From Flavobacterium sp. 270 (lineage in GTDB: Bacteria > Bacteroidota > Bacteroidia > Flavobacteriales > Flavobacteriaceae), in the NCBI RefSeq assembly GCF_004368785.1, contig NZ_SODM01000007.1, forward strand, positions 1 through 64,000: DNA of 64,000 bases. The letters are read 5' to 3'. Below, in pieces: positions 1 to 8,826 of the stretch; the stretch's first letter is position 1; every line of letters starts with the position of its first letter. A model generated the notes under the pieces. The model saw nothing but the letters and a program-made list of their open reading frames with translations, had not been told where the DNA came from and did not search any database. The position numbers and the translations under genes were made by a program.

Positions 1-346
1 ATGTTTTCTGTGAACGTCTGCGTTTCTGCGGGTGCAAAACTACAACCTTTATTTACATTTTAAAGCCTTTATTTTATATTTTTTCCATCTTTTTTCAATT
101 ATTCCCTTAACACTCTGATAACAGCCTCTTTACAAAATCACTTTTTTTATCCTTTCTGGGAATTTTCTTAGGCCCTTGAGCCTTTTTCTCCTTTTTAGCG
201 GGTTTTCTGCTGGATCTTTAAATCGCCAAGCGCTGGTTTTGCTGGTTTTTTTAATCTCGCAGAGACGCAGAGGCGCTGAGTTTCTTCTTTTTTTTATCTC
301 CTATTCTTTAAATACAGCACAAATGAATCTATTAAAAACTACTGCC

Positions 347-432
347 TTAGCCCTGATGGGAGGGAAAATCCTTTTGGGGCGGGGTTCGCCCCCAAAAGAT
401 TTGGAAGGACAGCAGGATCAAGCTCCTTATCT
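347..432 (+). ncRNA. Flavo-1-like structured RNA candidate
   Basis: The sequence has a long hairpin (left arm CTTTTGGGGCG at 371-381, loop GGGTT, right arm from CGCCCC to AAAAG, with one bulge). It is bracketed by AGCCCTGATGG upstream and GGACAGCAGGA downstream, then a pyrimidine-rich end. This order (AGCCC(C/T)GAT, AAATCCTTTT, hairpin, AAAAGATT, AGCxGGA) matches what I remember of the Flavo-1 RNA motif described from Flavobacteria, whose function is unknown. The match is from memory, so identity is uncertain. The hairpin itself is plain in the sequence. Confidence 0.5.
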
Positions 433-505
433 TTCTTAAATTCCAATTGTTTAAATTACAAATTCCAATTATTTACTCTTTTATATATAAAGCACTAAAA
501 AAACA

Positions 506-536
506 AACCCGACAGGTTTTGAAAAACTGTCGGGTT
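506..536 (-). terminator. Intrinsic terminator after the FtsX-type permease gene
   Basis: AACCCGACAGTTTT-type stem with its complement (CCCGACAGG at about 508-516 and CTGTCGGG at 527-534), lying 37 bases past the stop codon of the minus-strand permease gene. The same stem sequence recurs at 26821-26853 and 61430-61462. Confidence 0.8.
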
Positions 537-572
537 GTAGATGAAATTATACTACTATATAGGTGTGTGAAA

Positions 573-1808
573 TTAATCGAAACGAATTGCTTTTACTGGC
601 GATATCTTAGTTATAATATAAGAAGGAATTAGCAGAACGATAAAACATATGGTAATTGTCATTATGTTTAGTAATATAATGTAAACCCAATTTAAATATA
701 CTGGTGCTTGATTGACATAATAATTTTCTGGATTGAGCTGAACTACTCCAAATTGCTGTTGTATTAATAGTATCGAAATTCCGATTAGGTTTCCCCAAAA
801 GAGCCCTCTTATTATTAGATAAAAAGCATTGTAGAGAAATATTTTTCGAACGGTCCAGTTATTTGCTCCTAATGATTTTAGAATTCCAATCATTTGTGTA
901 CGCTCTAAAATAAGAACTAATAAAGCTACTACCATATTTATAGTGGCGACAAGAATCATTACTCCTAAAATAACTACGATGTTAAAATCAAAAAGCTGCA
1001 ACCAATCAAAAATGTAACTGTATTTTTCGATTATGGTTTTGGTATCTAAATTTGATGATGTTTGCTCATAGATTTGTTCTCCTGTTTTTTTGATATTATC
1101 AAAATCTTTTACAAAAATTTCAAAAGCTCCAACTTGATCAGGAGTCCATTTATTGATTCGCTGTATATGGCGAATATCTCCTATAATATATGTAGCATCG
1201 AACGCTTGAAATCCTGAACTAAAAATCCCGCTTATTTTAAATCGGCGGCTATTTGGCATTTTTCCTTGTTCTTCTTTGATGAAAAAGGTATTAAAACTGT
1301 CTCCGACTTTTAAACCAAGGCGATCTGCAAGAAATTTAGAAATTAAGACATCTTCATTTAAAGATTGGGCAAAATTTGGAAGTTTTCCTTCTATCAAATA
1401 CTCTTTTATATTATTCCAGTCATAATCTCCTCCTACACCTTTAAAGACAACTCCTTCAAAAGCTTTTTCTGTCCTAATAATTCCGGCTTTAGTAGCTATC
1501 GCCTGAATATGCCTAACTTCTGGAACAGATTTGAAATTAGGATAAAAATTCTGTTTTTTTGAAATAGGGGTTAATGTCACCTCAGAATTATTGTTATCAT
1601 AATTTGAAATGATAACCTGGCCATTGAATGCTGAAACTTTATCGCGTATTTTTTGTTGTAAACCAATTCCGGTAGCGACAGAAACCAGCATCATAATTAT
1701 ACCAATGGCTATAGCCGAAATGGCAATTTTTATAATTGGTGCCGAAATACTGCTTTTATAATCTTTGGCAGTAATTAGTCTTTTTGCTATAAAATATTCT
1801 AAATTCAA
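573..1808 (-). CDS. ABC transporter permease, FtsX/LolC-LolE/MacB type
   Basis: A 411-residue inner-membrane permease of the FtsX/MacB superfamily. The layout is typical: one N-terminal membrane helix (about residues 24-46), a large periplasmic domain (about 50-265), then three membrane helices in the C-terminal 145 residues. Length and topology match LolC/LolE-like lipoprotein-release permeases, though Bacteroidota carry many such paralogues of unknown substrate. No ATPase gene is adjacent, so the partner must be encoded elsewhere. A terminator follows at 506-536. The superfamily is confident; a lipoprotein-transport role is only an inference. Confidence 0.88.
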   Translation of the reverse strand: MNLEYFIAKRLITAKDYKSSISAPIIKIAISAIAIGIIMMLVSVATGIGLQQKIRDKVSAFNGQVIISNYDNNNSEVTLTPISKKQNFYPNFKSVPEVRHIQAIATKAGIIRTEKAFEGVVFKGVGGDYDWNNIKEYLIEGKLPNFAQSLNEDVLISKFLADRLGLKVGDSFNTFFIKEEQGKMPNSRRFKISGIFSSGFQAFDATYIIGDIRHIQRINKWTPDQVGAFEIFVKDFDNIKKTGEQIYEQTSSNLDTKTIIEKYSYIFDWLQLFDFNIVVILGVMILVATINMVVALLVLILERTQMIGILKSLGANNWTVRKIFLYNAFYLIIRGLFWGNLIGISILLIQQQFGVVQLNPENYYVNQAPVYLNWVYIILLNIMTITICFIVLLIPSYIITKISPVKAIRFD

Positions 1809-1912
1809 TTTATTGTCTTTTATTAATACATGAGCTTTCGCTTAATTCAAAAATACGTTTAAAAATGCGAAAATGATTTGTTCCGAAAAACAATTACAAA
1901 ATATTTAAGTTC

Positions 1913-2407
1913 TTATAGAGGAAGTTTCTTTTTCATTTCTTCTACAATATTAAATGCAGCGGGGCAGATAGCAACATTTTTAAGTGTAAGATCTGCTATT
2001 TGATGGAACTTCTTGCGATCTGTATGCGGAAATTCTCTGCATGCTTTTGGACGAACATCATAAATCATACAGTAATTTTCATTGTCTAAAAAAGTACAAG
2101 GAACACTTTGGAGCACATAATCTTTGTCTTCGTCAATTCGAAGATACTGTTCAATAAACTGTTGTGGCTTTTGCCTGAAAGATTTTGCAATTCTTTCAAT
2201 ATCTGCTAATGTAAATAATGGACCCGTTGTTTTACAGCAATTGGCGCACTGCAAGCAATCCGTTTTTTTAAATTCTGTATCGTGCAAATCCTGCATTACG
2301 TAATCTAAATTTTTAGGCTGCTTCTTTTTCAGCTTATCAAAATACTTTTTATTTTCGATATGCTTATCTTTGGCTAACTTATTTAAGTTATTTAAAATCT
2401 GCTTCAA
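1913..2407 (-). CDS. YkgJ-family cysteine cluster protein
   Basis: A 164-residue cytoplasmic protein with the CxxCxxCC signature of the YkgJ/CxxCxxCC family at residues 51-58. Further cysteines at 104, 113, 123 and 148 make eight in total, a pattern taken to bind zinc or iron or an Fe-S cluster; the precise function is unknown. The N-terminus is lysine-rich and helical. It is divergent from the methyltransferase gene at 2482, with a 74-bp shared promoter region. A CAAAATTA sequence at 2431-2438 reads as a possible -7 box (TAATTTTG) on its strand. Confidence 0.85.
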   Translation of the reverse strand: MKQILNNLNKLAKDKHIENKKYFDKLKKKQPKNLDYVMQDLHDTEFKKTDCLQCANCCKTTGPLFTLADIERIAKSFRQKPQQFIEQYLRIDEDKDYVLQSVPCTFLDNENYCMIYDVRPKACREFPHTDRKKFHQIADLTLKNVAICPAAFNIVEEMKKKLPL

Positions 2408-2481
2408 GTTTAATATTTAAAGTTGAGCTGCAAAATTAAACAACTTTAAACTTGAAACCTTAAACTTTGAACTAAAATACG

Positions 2482-3189
2482 ATGAAAGATCTTTTTGGAA
2501 AGGCAATGTATGATTTTCAGACTAATAATTCGCCTGAGGATATTATTACCGAAACTTCTATTTCTGAAGAAGACGAAATGAGTGTAGATTATTTATTTCG
2601 ATCTTATAACGAAATGCCTAAATTGGAACAAAAAGCACTGCAATTGGCTACTGGAAAAACATTAGATGTTGGCTGCGGAGCCGGAAGCCATAGTTTATCT
2701 TTGCAAAACGACCGTAATTTTGAGGTTACTTCTATTGATATTTCTGAAAAAGCAATTGAAACTTGTAAACTTCGGGGCGTTAAGAATGCTAAAGTTCAAA
2801 ACATATTAGATTTTGAAGGTGAAAAATTTGATACTATTATATTATTGATGAATGGTGTGGGAATTTTTGGTAAACTAGATAATTGTAATCAATTTTTATC
2901 AAAATTAAAATCTCTTTTAAATTCAGGCGGACAAATTCTTTTAGATAGTTCTGATATTATCTATATGTTTGACGAAGATGAGGATGGTGGTAAATGGATT
3001 CCGTCTAATAATGATTACTACGGCGAACTTGTTTTTAATATTTCTTATAAAGGAGAAAAAGAAGAGCCTTTTAATTGGTTATATTTAGATTATAATACGC
3101 TTCAAAATGCTGCAATTGCAAATGGGTTAAAATGTGAGCTCATTTTAGAAGGCGAGCATTATGATTATTTGGCGAAACTTTCGATATAA
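2482..3189 (+). CDS. Class I SAM-dependent methyltransferase
   Basis: A 235-residue protein with the Rossmann-type motif I LDVGCGAG at residues 61-68, followed by an acidic strand end (SIDIS, motif II) and a D-x-I-L-L-M-N-G motif-IV-like strand, so it binds S-adenosylmethionine. The substrate cannot be read from the sequence. The N-terminal 55 residues are acidic and helical. The YfiT-like gene starts 18 bp downstream on the same strand, so the two are probably cotranscribed, sharing the terminator at 3801-3831. Confidence 0.88.
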   Translation: MKDLFGKAMYDFQTNNSPEDIITETSISEEDEMSVDYLFRSYNEMPKLEQKALQLATGKTLDVGCGAGSHSLSLQNDRNFEVTSIDISEKAIETCKLRGVKNAKVQNILDFEGEKFDTIILLMNGVGIFGKLDNCNQFLSKLKSLLNSGGQILLDSSDIIYMFDEDEDGGKWIPSNNDYYGELVFNISYKGEKEEPFNWLYLDYNTLQNAAIANGLKCELILEGEHYDYLAKLSI

Positions 3190-3207
3190 TTTATAAAACC
3201 AAAGTTT

Positions 3208-3753
3208 ATGAATGAATCAGATTTAGAAAAATTGAAATATCCGATTGGAAAATTCACTGCTCCTTCAATATATTCACCAGAATATATTAGTAACAATATT
3301 GAAGAAATTGCACTATTCCCTGAAAGATTAAAACAAGAAACGATTCATTTATCTGATGAACAACTTGACACGCCTTATCGTCCGGATGGTTGGACTGTTA
3401 GGCAAGTAATTCATCATTGTGCAGAAAGCCATATGAATTGTTTTATTAGAATTAAATGGGCCTTGACAGAAAACAATCCTGTAATAAAAGCTTATGATGA
3501 AGTTTTATGGGCCGATTTACCCGATGATCTGGAAATGCCAATTGAACCTACTATTTATTTGCTTGAAGGTTTACATTTCAGACTGGCTTTTATAATGAAA
3601 AATTTGTCAGAAGCTGATTTAGAAAAATCGTTTATTCATCCTGAAAACAATACAGAATACAGAATAAAACAAATAATTGGCTCTTATGCCTGGCATGGGA
3701 ACCATCATCTGGCTCATATTACCTCTTTAAAAAAATATAAAAACTGGAAGTAA
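3208..3753 (+). CDS. DinB-superfamily thiol transferase, YfiT/BstA type
   Basis: A 181-residue four-helix-bundle protein of the DinB/YfiT superfamily. The metal-binding histidines are visible: VIHHCAESH (His69, His70, His75) and WHGNHHLAH (His163, His166, His167, His170). B. subtilis YfiT is a Ni-binding member and S. aureus BstA transfers bacillithiol to electrophiles. Bacteroidota homologues are usually annotated as putative metal-dependent hydrolase or bacillithiol transferase. The family is clear, the thiol cofactor here is unproven. It lies directly behind the methyltransferase gene. Confidence 0.87.
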   Translation: MNESDLEKLKYPIGKFTAPSIYSPEYISNNIEEIALFPERLKQETIHLSDEQLDTPYRPDGWTVRQVIHHCAESHMNCFIRIKWALTENNPVIKAYDEVLWADLPDDLEMPIEPTIYLLEGLHFRLAFIMKNLSEADLEKSFIHPENNTEYRIKQIIGSYAWHGNHHLAHITSLKKYKNWK

Positions 3754-3800
3754 TCAAATAGTATATTTATTACACAGTGTGTGTATTTAATAATCAAAAC

Positions 3801-3831
3801 AAAAAATCTCTTCAGTTGAAGAGATTTTTTT
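3801..3831. terminator. Bidirectional intrinsic terminator between yfiT-like and queE
   Basis: A-run, TCTCTTCAGTTGAAGAGA stem-loop, T-run. It is symmetric, so it can serve the plus-strand methyltransferase/yfiT-like pair and the minus-strand queE gene, whose stop codon is 8 bp away. Confidence 0.85.
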
Positions 3832-3838
3832 ATAATAT

Positions 3839-4471
3839 TTAAGGAATATTTAAATATTTATGTGTTTGAAGCGAAACTCTCCATTTTGGATTGTTCATTA
3901 CATAATCAACAATTAGTGGTGTCATTTCTTCTTTTTTACTCCATTCTGGCTGCAAAAACAAAATTGCGTTGTCGTTTACTAATTCTGCTTGTTCTTCGGC
4001 AAAAATAAAATCATGTTTATTATAAATAATCACTTTTAACTCATGCGCATTATCATATACGGTTTGAGTTGGTAATTTATTTTTTTTAGGAGAAAGACAA
4101 ATCCAATCCCAAGTTCCACTTAACGGATATGCTCCTGAAGTTTCAATATGAACTTTTAAATTTTTATTTTTTAATTGCTGCGTAAGTAAAGTCATGTCCC
4201 AGCTTAATGGTTCACCACCTGTTACTACAACGGTATCTGCATAACTTGCAGCATTATTTACAATTACATCAGTACTTGTTGGCGGATGTAATTCTGCATT
4301 CCAACTCTCTTTCACATCACACCAGTGACAACCTACGTCACAACCTCCAATTCTTACGAAGTAAGCAGCTCTTCCGGTATGAAAACCTTCTCCTTGAATG
4401 GTGTAAAACTCTTCCATCAAAGGCAGCATTGCTCCTTTATTTACTTCTAATTGTATTTCTTTTGATAACAT
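3839..4471 (-). CDS. queE: 7-carboxy-7-deazaguanine synthase
   Basis: A 210-residue radical-SAM enzyme converting 6-carboxytetrahydropterin to 7-carboxy-7-deazaguanine in queuosine/7-deazaguanine synthesis. The 4Fe-4S-binding triad is Cys44, Cys48, Cys51 in the order C-x3-C-x2-C, within GGCDVGCHWCD. The FYTIQGEGFHTG segment before it (residues 22-33) is the usual QueE N-terminal signature, and VVVTGGEPL follows. queA, a later step in queuosine synthesis, lies at 26.9 kb in this window but is not linked. It has its own promoter candidate at 4489-4517. Confidence 0.93.
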   Translation of the reverse strand: MLSKEIQLEVNKGAMLPLMEEFYTIQGEGFHTGRAAYFVRIGGCDVGCHWCDVKESWNAELHPPTSTDVIVNNAASYADTVVVTGGEPLSWDMTLLTQQLKNKNLKVHIETSGAYPLSGTWDWICLSPKKNKLPTQTVYDNAHELKVIIYNKHDFIFAEEQAELVNDNAILFLQPEWSKKEEMTPLIVDYVMNNPKWRVSLQTHKYLNIP

Positions 4472-4488
4472 TACTTTATTTTAAAGTA

Positions 4489-4517
4489 CAAAGATAGTCA
4501 ATAATATACGGAACAAA
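4489..4517 (-). promoter_or_regulatory. Candidate promoter for queE
   Basis: Read on the minus strand, TTTG (4514-4517), a 17-base spacer, then TATCTTTG (4489-4496), a good match to the Bacteroidota TTTG / TAnnTTTG promoter. The predicted transcript would start about 10 bases before the queE start codon. The -33 element overlaps the end of the terminator of the upstream TPR gene. Confidence 0.55.
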
Positions 4518-4549
4518 AAACCCGATAGTTTTTTGAACTATCGGGTTTT
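4516..4549 (-). terminator. Terminator of the TonB/ExbBD operon
   Basis: CCCGATAGTT stem paired with AACTATCGGG around a short loop, with A/T runs on both sides. It follows the stop codon of the TPR gene by about 20 bases and closes the seven-gene operon that starts at 10322. Confidence 0.82.
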
Positions 4550-4569
4550 AAATTAGATTAAAATCTAAA

Positions 4570-6237
4570 TTATTTTAAAGCTTTTATTGATTGAGCTGCG
4601 TAAGTATTTGCAGGGTCTAAAACTAAAGTTTTATTGAAGTATTCAACTGCTTTTGCTTTATCAGTATTAGCATATGCTGCACCAATTGCATTGTAAGACT
4701 CAACAATTTTTTTAACCGTTGCAGGTTTTGCCAATTCTTCTGCACCTTTTGCAGTAGTTTTTGCTACGTACTCTTCGTAATTTTTGATAATCAAATCATC
4801 TTTATCTAATGAACTATTGATTCTTCCTTTGTATAAGTAAGCTTCGTCATAGCTTGGAGATGCTTCTAATACTTTATCAAAAGTAGCATTTGCATTTTCT
4901 AAAGCAGCTTTATCACGGCTTTCAGCAGGTTTTCCTGCATTTCCATAATAAACAGAAATTCCGTAGTATACTGCATCATCTAAATAATTCTTAGATTCTT
5001 TGTTAGCTGCTCCAAGTTCAAAAATAGCTGCTGCTTGAGCGTATTGTTTTTTTCCAAACAATGCTTTTCCTAAATCAGCAAGTTCTTCTACAACTAAAGG
5101 ATCTAATTCAATTGCTTTTTTGATATCGGCTAGACCAGCATCAAAAGCTGCCTGATCAACAACTCCGTCTGCGCTTGTTCCTTTTTTGATTTTAGACAAA
5201 CCTAAGTATAAATAATCTCTTCCAATCACTTTGTTATTAGGTACTTTAATAAAATCTTCAATAGATTTAATCGCTACATCAACGTTTCCGTTTTCGTAAG
5301 CAGCATAACCTAAGTATCTGTAGATTCTTGGGTTTACTTTATCCTGAGCGATCATTTTGTTCGCAACTGTTTCTAAACTTTTATAATCTTTAACTAAAAT
5401 CAAGAAATCTGCGTGACGCATTTTAGAATCCATTGAATAATCAGTAAGACTCAAATATTTCTCATAGTTAGTAATTGCTTTTTGCAAATTATCTTTTGAA
5501 GTAGAAGGTTTATTTCTAGCCCATTTGTAATACGTTTCAGCAAGTTCTCTGTAAACCGGTCCGTAATTAGCATCTAAAGCAATAACTTCATTAAAAGATT
5601 TAATTGCTTCATCATAAGATTTTGCATTTTTTAATAAAACTCCAGACTGCATTTTAGCTCTTAACAAAGTGTTGTCTGCAGTAAATGCATCACGGTAAGC
5701 TTTATAAGCGTCATTTTGGTTGTTAGCTCCAAAATAAGCATCTCCAATTGCTAAAAGAGCTTGAGCGTTTTGAGGCTCAACAGCTAAAGCACGCTGTAAA
5801 ACAGTAACTGCACTTTTATAATCTGGATTATCAGAGTTCATATAAGCTCTACCGATGTAAATAAATTCATTTACATCTTTACGCTTCATATCTTTTGTTG
5901 CTAAACCAAAATTAGCTTGTGCCCCAGCAGTATTTTTAGAATCAAGATCTAATTGTCCTAAACCAATATAGTTTAAGTTTTTCTTATCAGAAGCTTCTAA
6001 TCCGTTTAAGTAATATATTTTCGCAGAATCTACAACAGATTGATTCAAATAAATATTTCCTAAAACAAAATTAGCTTCTCCATCAGAAGGTTTAGCTTTG
6101 ATAATTGATTTTAGCAATGATTTTGCCTTTTCAAATTGCTCAGCATCGATTGCCTTTTTTGCTTGATTGATATCTTGCGCTTTTGCTACAGAAGCTGAAG
6201 CAACTAAGGCAAGACTAAAAATTTTAAATTTATTCAT
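4570..6237 (-). CDS. Tetratricopeptide-repeat periplasmic protein
   Basis: A 555-residue protein with an N-terminal signal peptide (residues 1-20, ending AKA before QDINQA) and TPR units through most of its length, such as AKSLLKSIIKAKPSDGEA and the closing AVEYFNKTLVLDPANTYAA. TPRs bind partner proteins; no enzymatic domain is visible. It is the last gene of the ExbB-ExbD-ExbD-TonB-small protein-PstS-like group, 16 bp after the PstS-like gene. That suggests a scaffold in the envelope for the energy-transduction complex, which is an inference from position. Confidence 0.86.
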   Translation of the reverse strand: MNKFKIFSLALVASASVAKAQDINQAKKAIDAEQFEKAKSLLKSIIKAKPSDGEANFVLGNIYLNQSVVDSAKIYYLNGLEASDKKNLNYIGLGQLDLDSKNTAGAQANFGLATKDMKRKDVNEFIYIGRAYMNSDNPDYKSAVTVLQRALAVEPQNAQALLAIGDAYFGANNQNDAYKAYRDAFTADNTLLRAKMQSGVLLKNAKSYDEAIKSFNEVIALDANYGPVYRELAETYYKWARNKPSTSKDNLQKAITNYEKYLSLTDYSMDSKMRHADFLILVKDYKSLETVANKMIAQDKVNPRIYRYLGYAAYENGNVDVAIKSIEDFIKVPNNKVIGRDYLYLGLSKIKKGTSADGVVDQAAFDAGLADIKKAIELDPLVVEELADLGKALFGKKQYAQAAAIFELGAANKESKNYLDDAVYYGISVYYGNAGKPAESRDKAALENANATFDKVLEASPSYDEAYLYKGRINSSLDKDDLIIKNYEEYVAKTTAKGAEELAKPATVKKIVESYNAIGAAYANTDKAKAVEYFNKTLVLDPANTYAAQSIKALK

Positions 6238-6253
6238 CTTTATTGTAATTAAT

Positions 6254-7177
6254 TTATTCTTTATCGTTTATAATTTGACTTCTAATTTTAAGTTTTCTTC
6301 CTGGAGTTCTCACAGGCAGTAATCCAGATTTTAAAACAATTCTTTGTCCAATATCTCCAGAAATGAATGAAGCAAAGCCCATTCCTAACCCAGTATACCC
6401 CTGACAATTGATAATAAACAAATCGCGTGCCAAAGGATATTTCTCTTCGGCAAGGTCATTTTGAGTTGGGCTGTAATATTTATCGTCATTAAGTCCTTTT
6501 ACACTCAAAACATTTATTTTTTTAAAGACATCAAGCATATTTGGAGAAGGCTGTGAAAGCCAGTTTACTCCAACTACCCCAATCATTCCGTCATTTTCAG
6601 AAACAAACTTGATAACTTCATCATTGGTTTTGAAAGAAAAAACTCCACTTGTCGGAATGTCTTTTACTTTTGCCAGCTCTTTCATGTAACGTACTGTACT
6701 TGAATTTGGATTATCAAATACAAGACCTTTAATTCTTGGATCTGCTTTACCCTGCATAAAATCAATTACCGTTTTCAACGCAATTAATGTATCATTATTG
6801 CTTTTGTTCGAAATAAAAGCAATTGCATCTGAAGCAAAAGGCGTAACTCTTGGATTAATTTTACTTTTTTGAAATTTATCTTTTTCTGCCTGAGTCAAAT
6901 CACGAGTTGTAATAACAACTTTTGCTTTTTGATTTAATAAATCATTTATAAGTTCAGCTTCAGATTTTGCTTTTATAGCAATTTTGGCACCATAGTAAGT
7001 TCCTTCAAAAACAGCTACCTGATCTTCTGCAATTGGTTTTACTGTTTCATCAACAGTAAGATCTATTGATCCTTTCAAAATCGTTTCTTTATCTGCCTCG
7101 TTCTTGCTTTTTTGGTTGCACATGGCAAACAAAAAGACAAATACAAACAAACCTAAAGCTTTACTATATTTTACCAT
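6254..7177 (-). CDS. PstS-like substrate-binding lipoprotein
   Basis: A 307-residue protein resembling phosphate ABC-transporter substrate-binding proteins: periplasmic-binding fold, with segments like ATPFASDAIAFISN and DGMIGVVGVNW and a C-terminal LPVRTPGRKLKI. It begins with a lipoprotein signal whose lipobox ends at Cys20 (LFAMC). No pstC, pstA or pstB gene is nearby. It instead sits inside a TonB/ExbBD operon, 4 bp after the 76-residue membrane gene. A role in phosphate uptake is therefore doubtful; ligand sensing or delivery for TonB-linked transport is possible. Confidence 0.83.
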   Translation of the reverse strand: MVKYSKALGLFVFVFLFAMCNQKSKNEADKETILKGSIDLTVDETVKPIAEDQVAVFEGTYYGAKIAIKAKSEAELINDLLNQKAKVVITTRDLTQAEKDKFQKSKINPRVTPFASDAIAFISNKSNNDTLIALKTVIDFMQGKADPRIKGLVFDNPNSSTVRYMKELAKVKDIPTSGVFSFKTNDEVIKFVSENDGMIGVVGVNWLSQPSPNMLDVFKKINVLSVKGLNDDKYYSPTQNDLAEEKYPLARDLFIINCQGYTGLGMGFASFISGDIGQRIVLKSGLLPVRTPGRKLKIRSQIINDKE

Positions 7178-7181
7178 AAAA

Positions 7182-7412
7182 TTATTCTGCGTTTGTATTA
7201 ATTAATCTCAAAAAACGAATTCCTGAATAAACGATCAGCAATCCACCAAAAGCATATCTGTATTTCGGCTCCATGTCTAAAGGTAGTTTCTTCCAAAACA
7301 TAATCATTAAACCTAGTACAAGATAAATTAAAAAAAACAGTATTCCTAAAACAAGAAGAAATCGCTCTTTGAGCGATTTCTTCTGAATATTATTAAGCAT
7401 ATCTTTTAACAT
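7182..7412 (-). CDS. Small two-helix membrane protein of the TonB operon
   Basis: A 76-residue protein with two predicted membrane helices (about residues 16-36 and 49-68) separated by the polar turn KKLPLDMEPKYR. Its start codon overlaps the tonB stop (shared base in TAATG), implying translational coupling. I do not recognise a named family. Similar short proteins sit between tonB and the PstS-like gene in related bacteria, from memory, so it is probably an accessory of that complex. Confidence 0.75.
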   Translation of the reverse strand: MLKDMLNNIQKKSLKERFLLVLGILFFLIYLVLGLMIMFWKKLPLDMEPKYRYAFGGLLIVYSGIRFLRLINTNAE

Positions 7413-8212
7413 TATTCTGCAGATTGAATAGTAATAGGAAGAGAGTATAGTACCCTAACTTTTTTACCATTTTGCTCGCCGGGAGTCCATTTTGGACATT
7501 TTTTAAGAACACGAATTGCTTCTGCCCCTGTACCGTAACCGATATCCCTTAAAACTTTAATGTCGGTTAATGAACCGTCTTTTTCAACTACAAACGTAAC
7601 GTAAACTTTACCTTTTAAACCTTCTTCTTCTGGAGTTTTGTAATTGTTCCCTACAAATTTGTAGAATTTCTCAATTCCTCCAGGGAAATCTGGTTTTACT
7701 TCGATACCAGCCGTGTTATAAACGTTGTTATCTTCTTGTACTATCTCAGCAACAGGACCTTTTCCTACTGGCTCATCAACAGTTAAAACTGCATCTGGAT
7801 CTCCTTTGATAGTTTCGTTACCAACTTTTTTATCCTTAAGATCTACAATCTTTGGTGGATCTTCAGTAACTTCATTTGCTTTAGCAACCACAGGCTTAAC
7901 GAATTTTACCTGATCCACTTTTGGTGGCGGTGGTGGTGGTGGCGGTTGATTAGGTTTTATTTCCTCTTTTTTAGGAGGCAATTTTACCGTTGCGATCTTA
8001 ATATCATTATTTTCATCTTCTACTTTAGAATCTGGTAACAAACTTGCAATAAGAGGAGCTGCTACAGCAAAGCTAAAAATAAGCGAACCGATAACTAATG
8101 CTTTCACAGTAGTTTTTCCATTCGATTTTCTTAACTCATATGCACCATATATCCTATTACGTCCTTCGAATACGATATCAAGCCACTGATTTTTTATAAT
8201 ATCTAACTTCAT
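7412..8212 (-). CDS. tonB: Energy transducer TonB
   Basis: A 266-residue TonB. Residues 34-59 form the single membrane helix, residues 88-97 are proline-rich, and residues 180-263 are the TonB C-terminal domain (GKVYVTFVVEKDGSL, then AIRVLKKCPKWTPG). It spans the periplasm to energise outer-membrane receptors using the ExbB/ExbD proton channel encoded just upstream. The linker at residues 98-169 (nucleotides 7706-7921) is unusual. It shares two blocks with the VIT protein at 40.7-40.9 kb, but in swapped order. Confidence 0.93.
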   Translation of the reverse strand: MKLDIIKNQWLDIVFEGRNRIYGAYELRKSNGKTTVKALVIGSLIFSFAVAAPLIASLLPDSKVEDENNDIKIATVKLPPKKEEIKPNQPPPPPPPPKVDQVKFVKPVVAKANEVTEDPPKIVDLKDKKVGNETIKGDPDAVLTVDEPVGKGPVAEIVQEDNNVYNTAGIEVKPDFPGGIEKFYKFVGNNYKTPEEEGLKGKVYVTFVVEKDGSLTDIKVLRDIGYGTGAEAIRVLKKCPKWTPGEQNGKKVRVLYSLPITIQSAE

Positions 8213-8244
8213 TTTTCTTGATTTTTAGGTTGAAGAAACTTGGA

Positions 8245-8805
8245 TTACTCCGGTTGCTTATCAATCAATTTTGTTTCCTCTGGCGAAAATTCAGGAACAA
8301 TAGCATAAGTATCAACTCCCGTAATAGCCATCTCATCTAACATATCAACCAAATTACGGTAATTTGATTTCTTAGTCGGCTTGATAATAACTATAATTCC
8401 GTTCTTTGGTTTTCCTAAAGCTGTAGAATAAGCTAATACTTCTTTCTTTTGCTTTAATAATTCTCTACGAATACCATCTTTACCATATGTGATATCTTTA
8501 GGCCCTATTTTAGGCGCTGCTAATAAACCCATATAGTAAACCATTTTATTATCTGCTCCTAACATTACTGTCATTGTACGATTCTCATCTACTTTAACTG
8601 GAGGAGTTTTATCATCTGGATCTTTGTCAGGCAATGACAAATCCATTGATTGAGGTTTTGACAACGATGTGGTTAACATAAAGAATGTAATCAATAAGAA
8701 TGCCAAATCTACCATCGCTGTTAAATCGACTTTAGAATTTTGCTTTTTACTTCTTACTTTACCACCTTTTCCGCCACCACCGTCGCCGGTATTTAATTCA
8801 GCCAT
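8245..8805 (-). CDS. exbD: ExbD/TolR biopolymer transport protein (second copy)
   Basis: A 186-residue ExbD/TolR family protein with a short basic cytoplasmic N-terminus, one membrane helix (about residues 27-47) starting with the conserved VDLTAMVDLAFLLITFFM block, including the proton-relaying Asp, and a periplasmic domain with IIVIIKPTKKSNYRNLVDML. The N-terminus is glycine-rich (GDGGGGKGG). It lies between the other exbD (21 bp upstream) and tonB (32 bp downstream). The paired ExbD arrangement is usual in Bacteroidota. Confidence 0.93.
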   Translation of the reverse strand: MAELNTGDGGGGKGGKVRSKKQNSKVDLTAMVDLAFLLITFFMLTTSLSKPQSMDLSLPDKDPDDKTPPVKVDENRTMTVMLGADNKMVYYMGLLAAPKIGPKDITYGKDGIRRELLKQKKEVLAYSTALGKPKNGIIVIIKPTKKSNYRNLVDMLDEMAITGVDTYAIVPEFSPEETKLIDKQPE

Positions 8806-8826
8806 TTTAGTGTATATTTTTTTAAA

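Larger units (their letters stand above)
1..572. other. Gene-free left edge
   Basis: No credible coding region is seen here. Two short open frames on the plus strand (176-439 and 447-632) have no family resemblance; the first runs through the structured RNA candidate and the second through a terminator hairpin. The stretch holds low-complexity text at about 259-277 (repeated GCAGAG/GCGCTGAG units), the RNA candidate at 347-432 and the terminator at 506-536. Confidence 0.6.

Noticed and set aside
176..439. 87-residue open frame at the left edge
   Set aside because: It runs through the structured RNA candidate, has an odd composition, and no family resemblance.
447..632. 61-residue open frame overlapping the permease 3' end
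   Set aside because: It reads through the terminator hairpin and the antisense of the permease gene.
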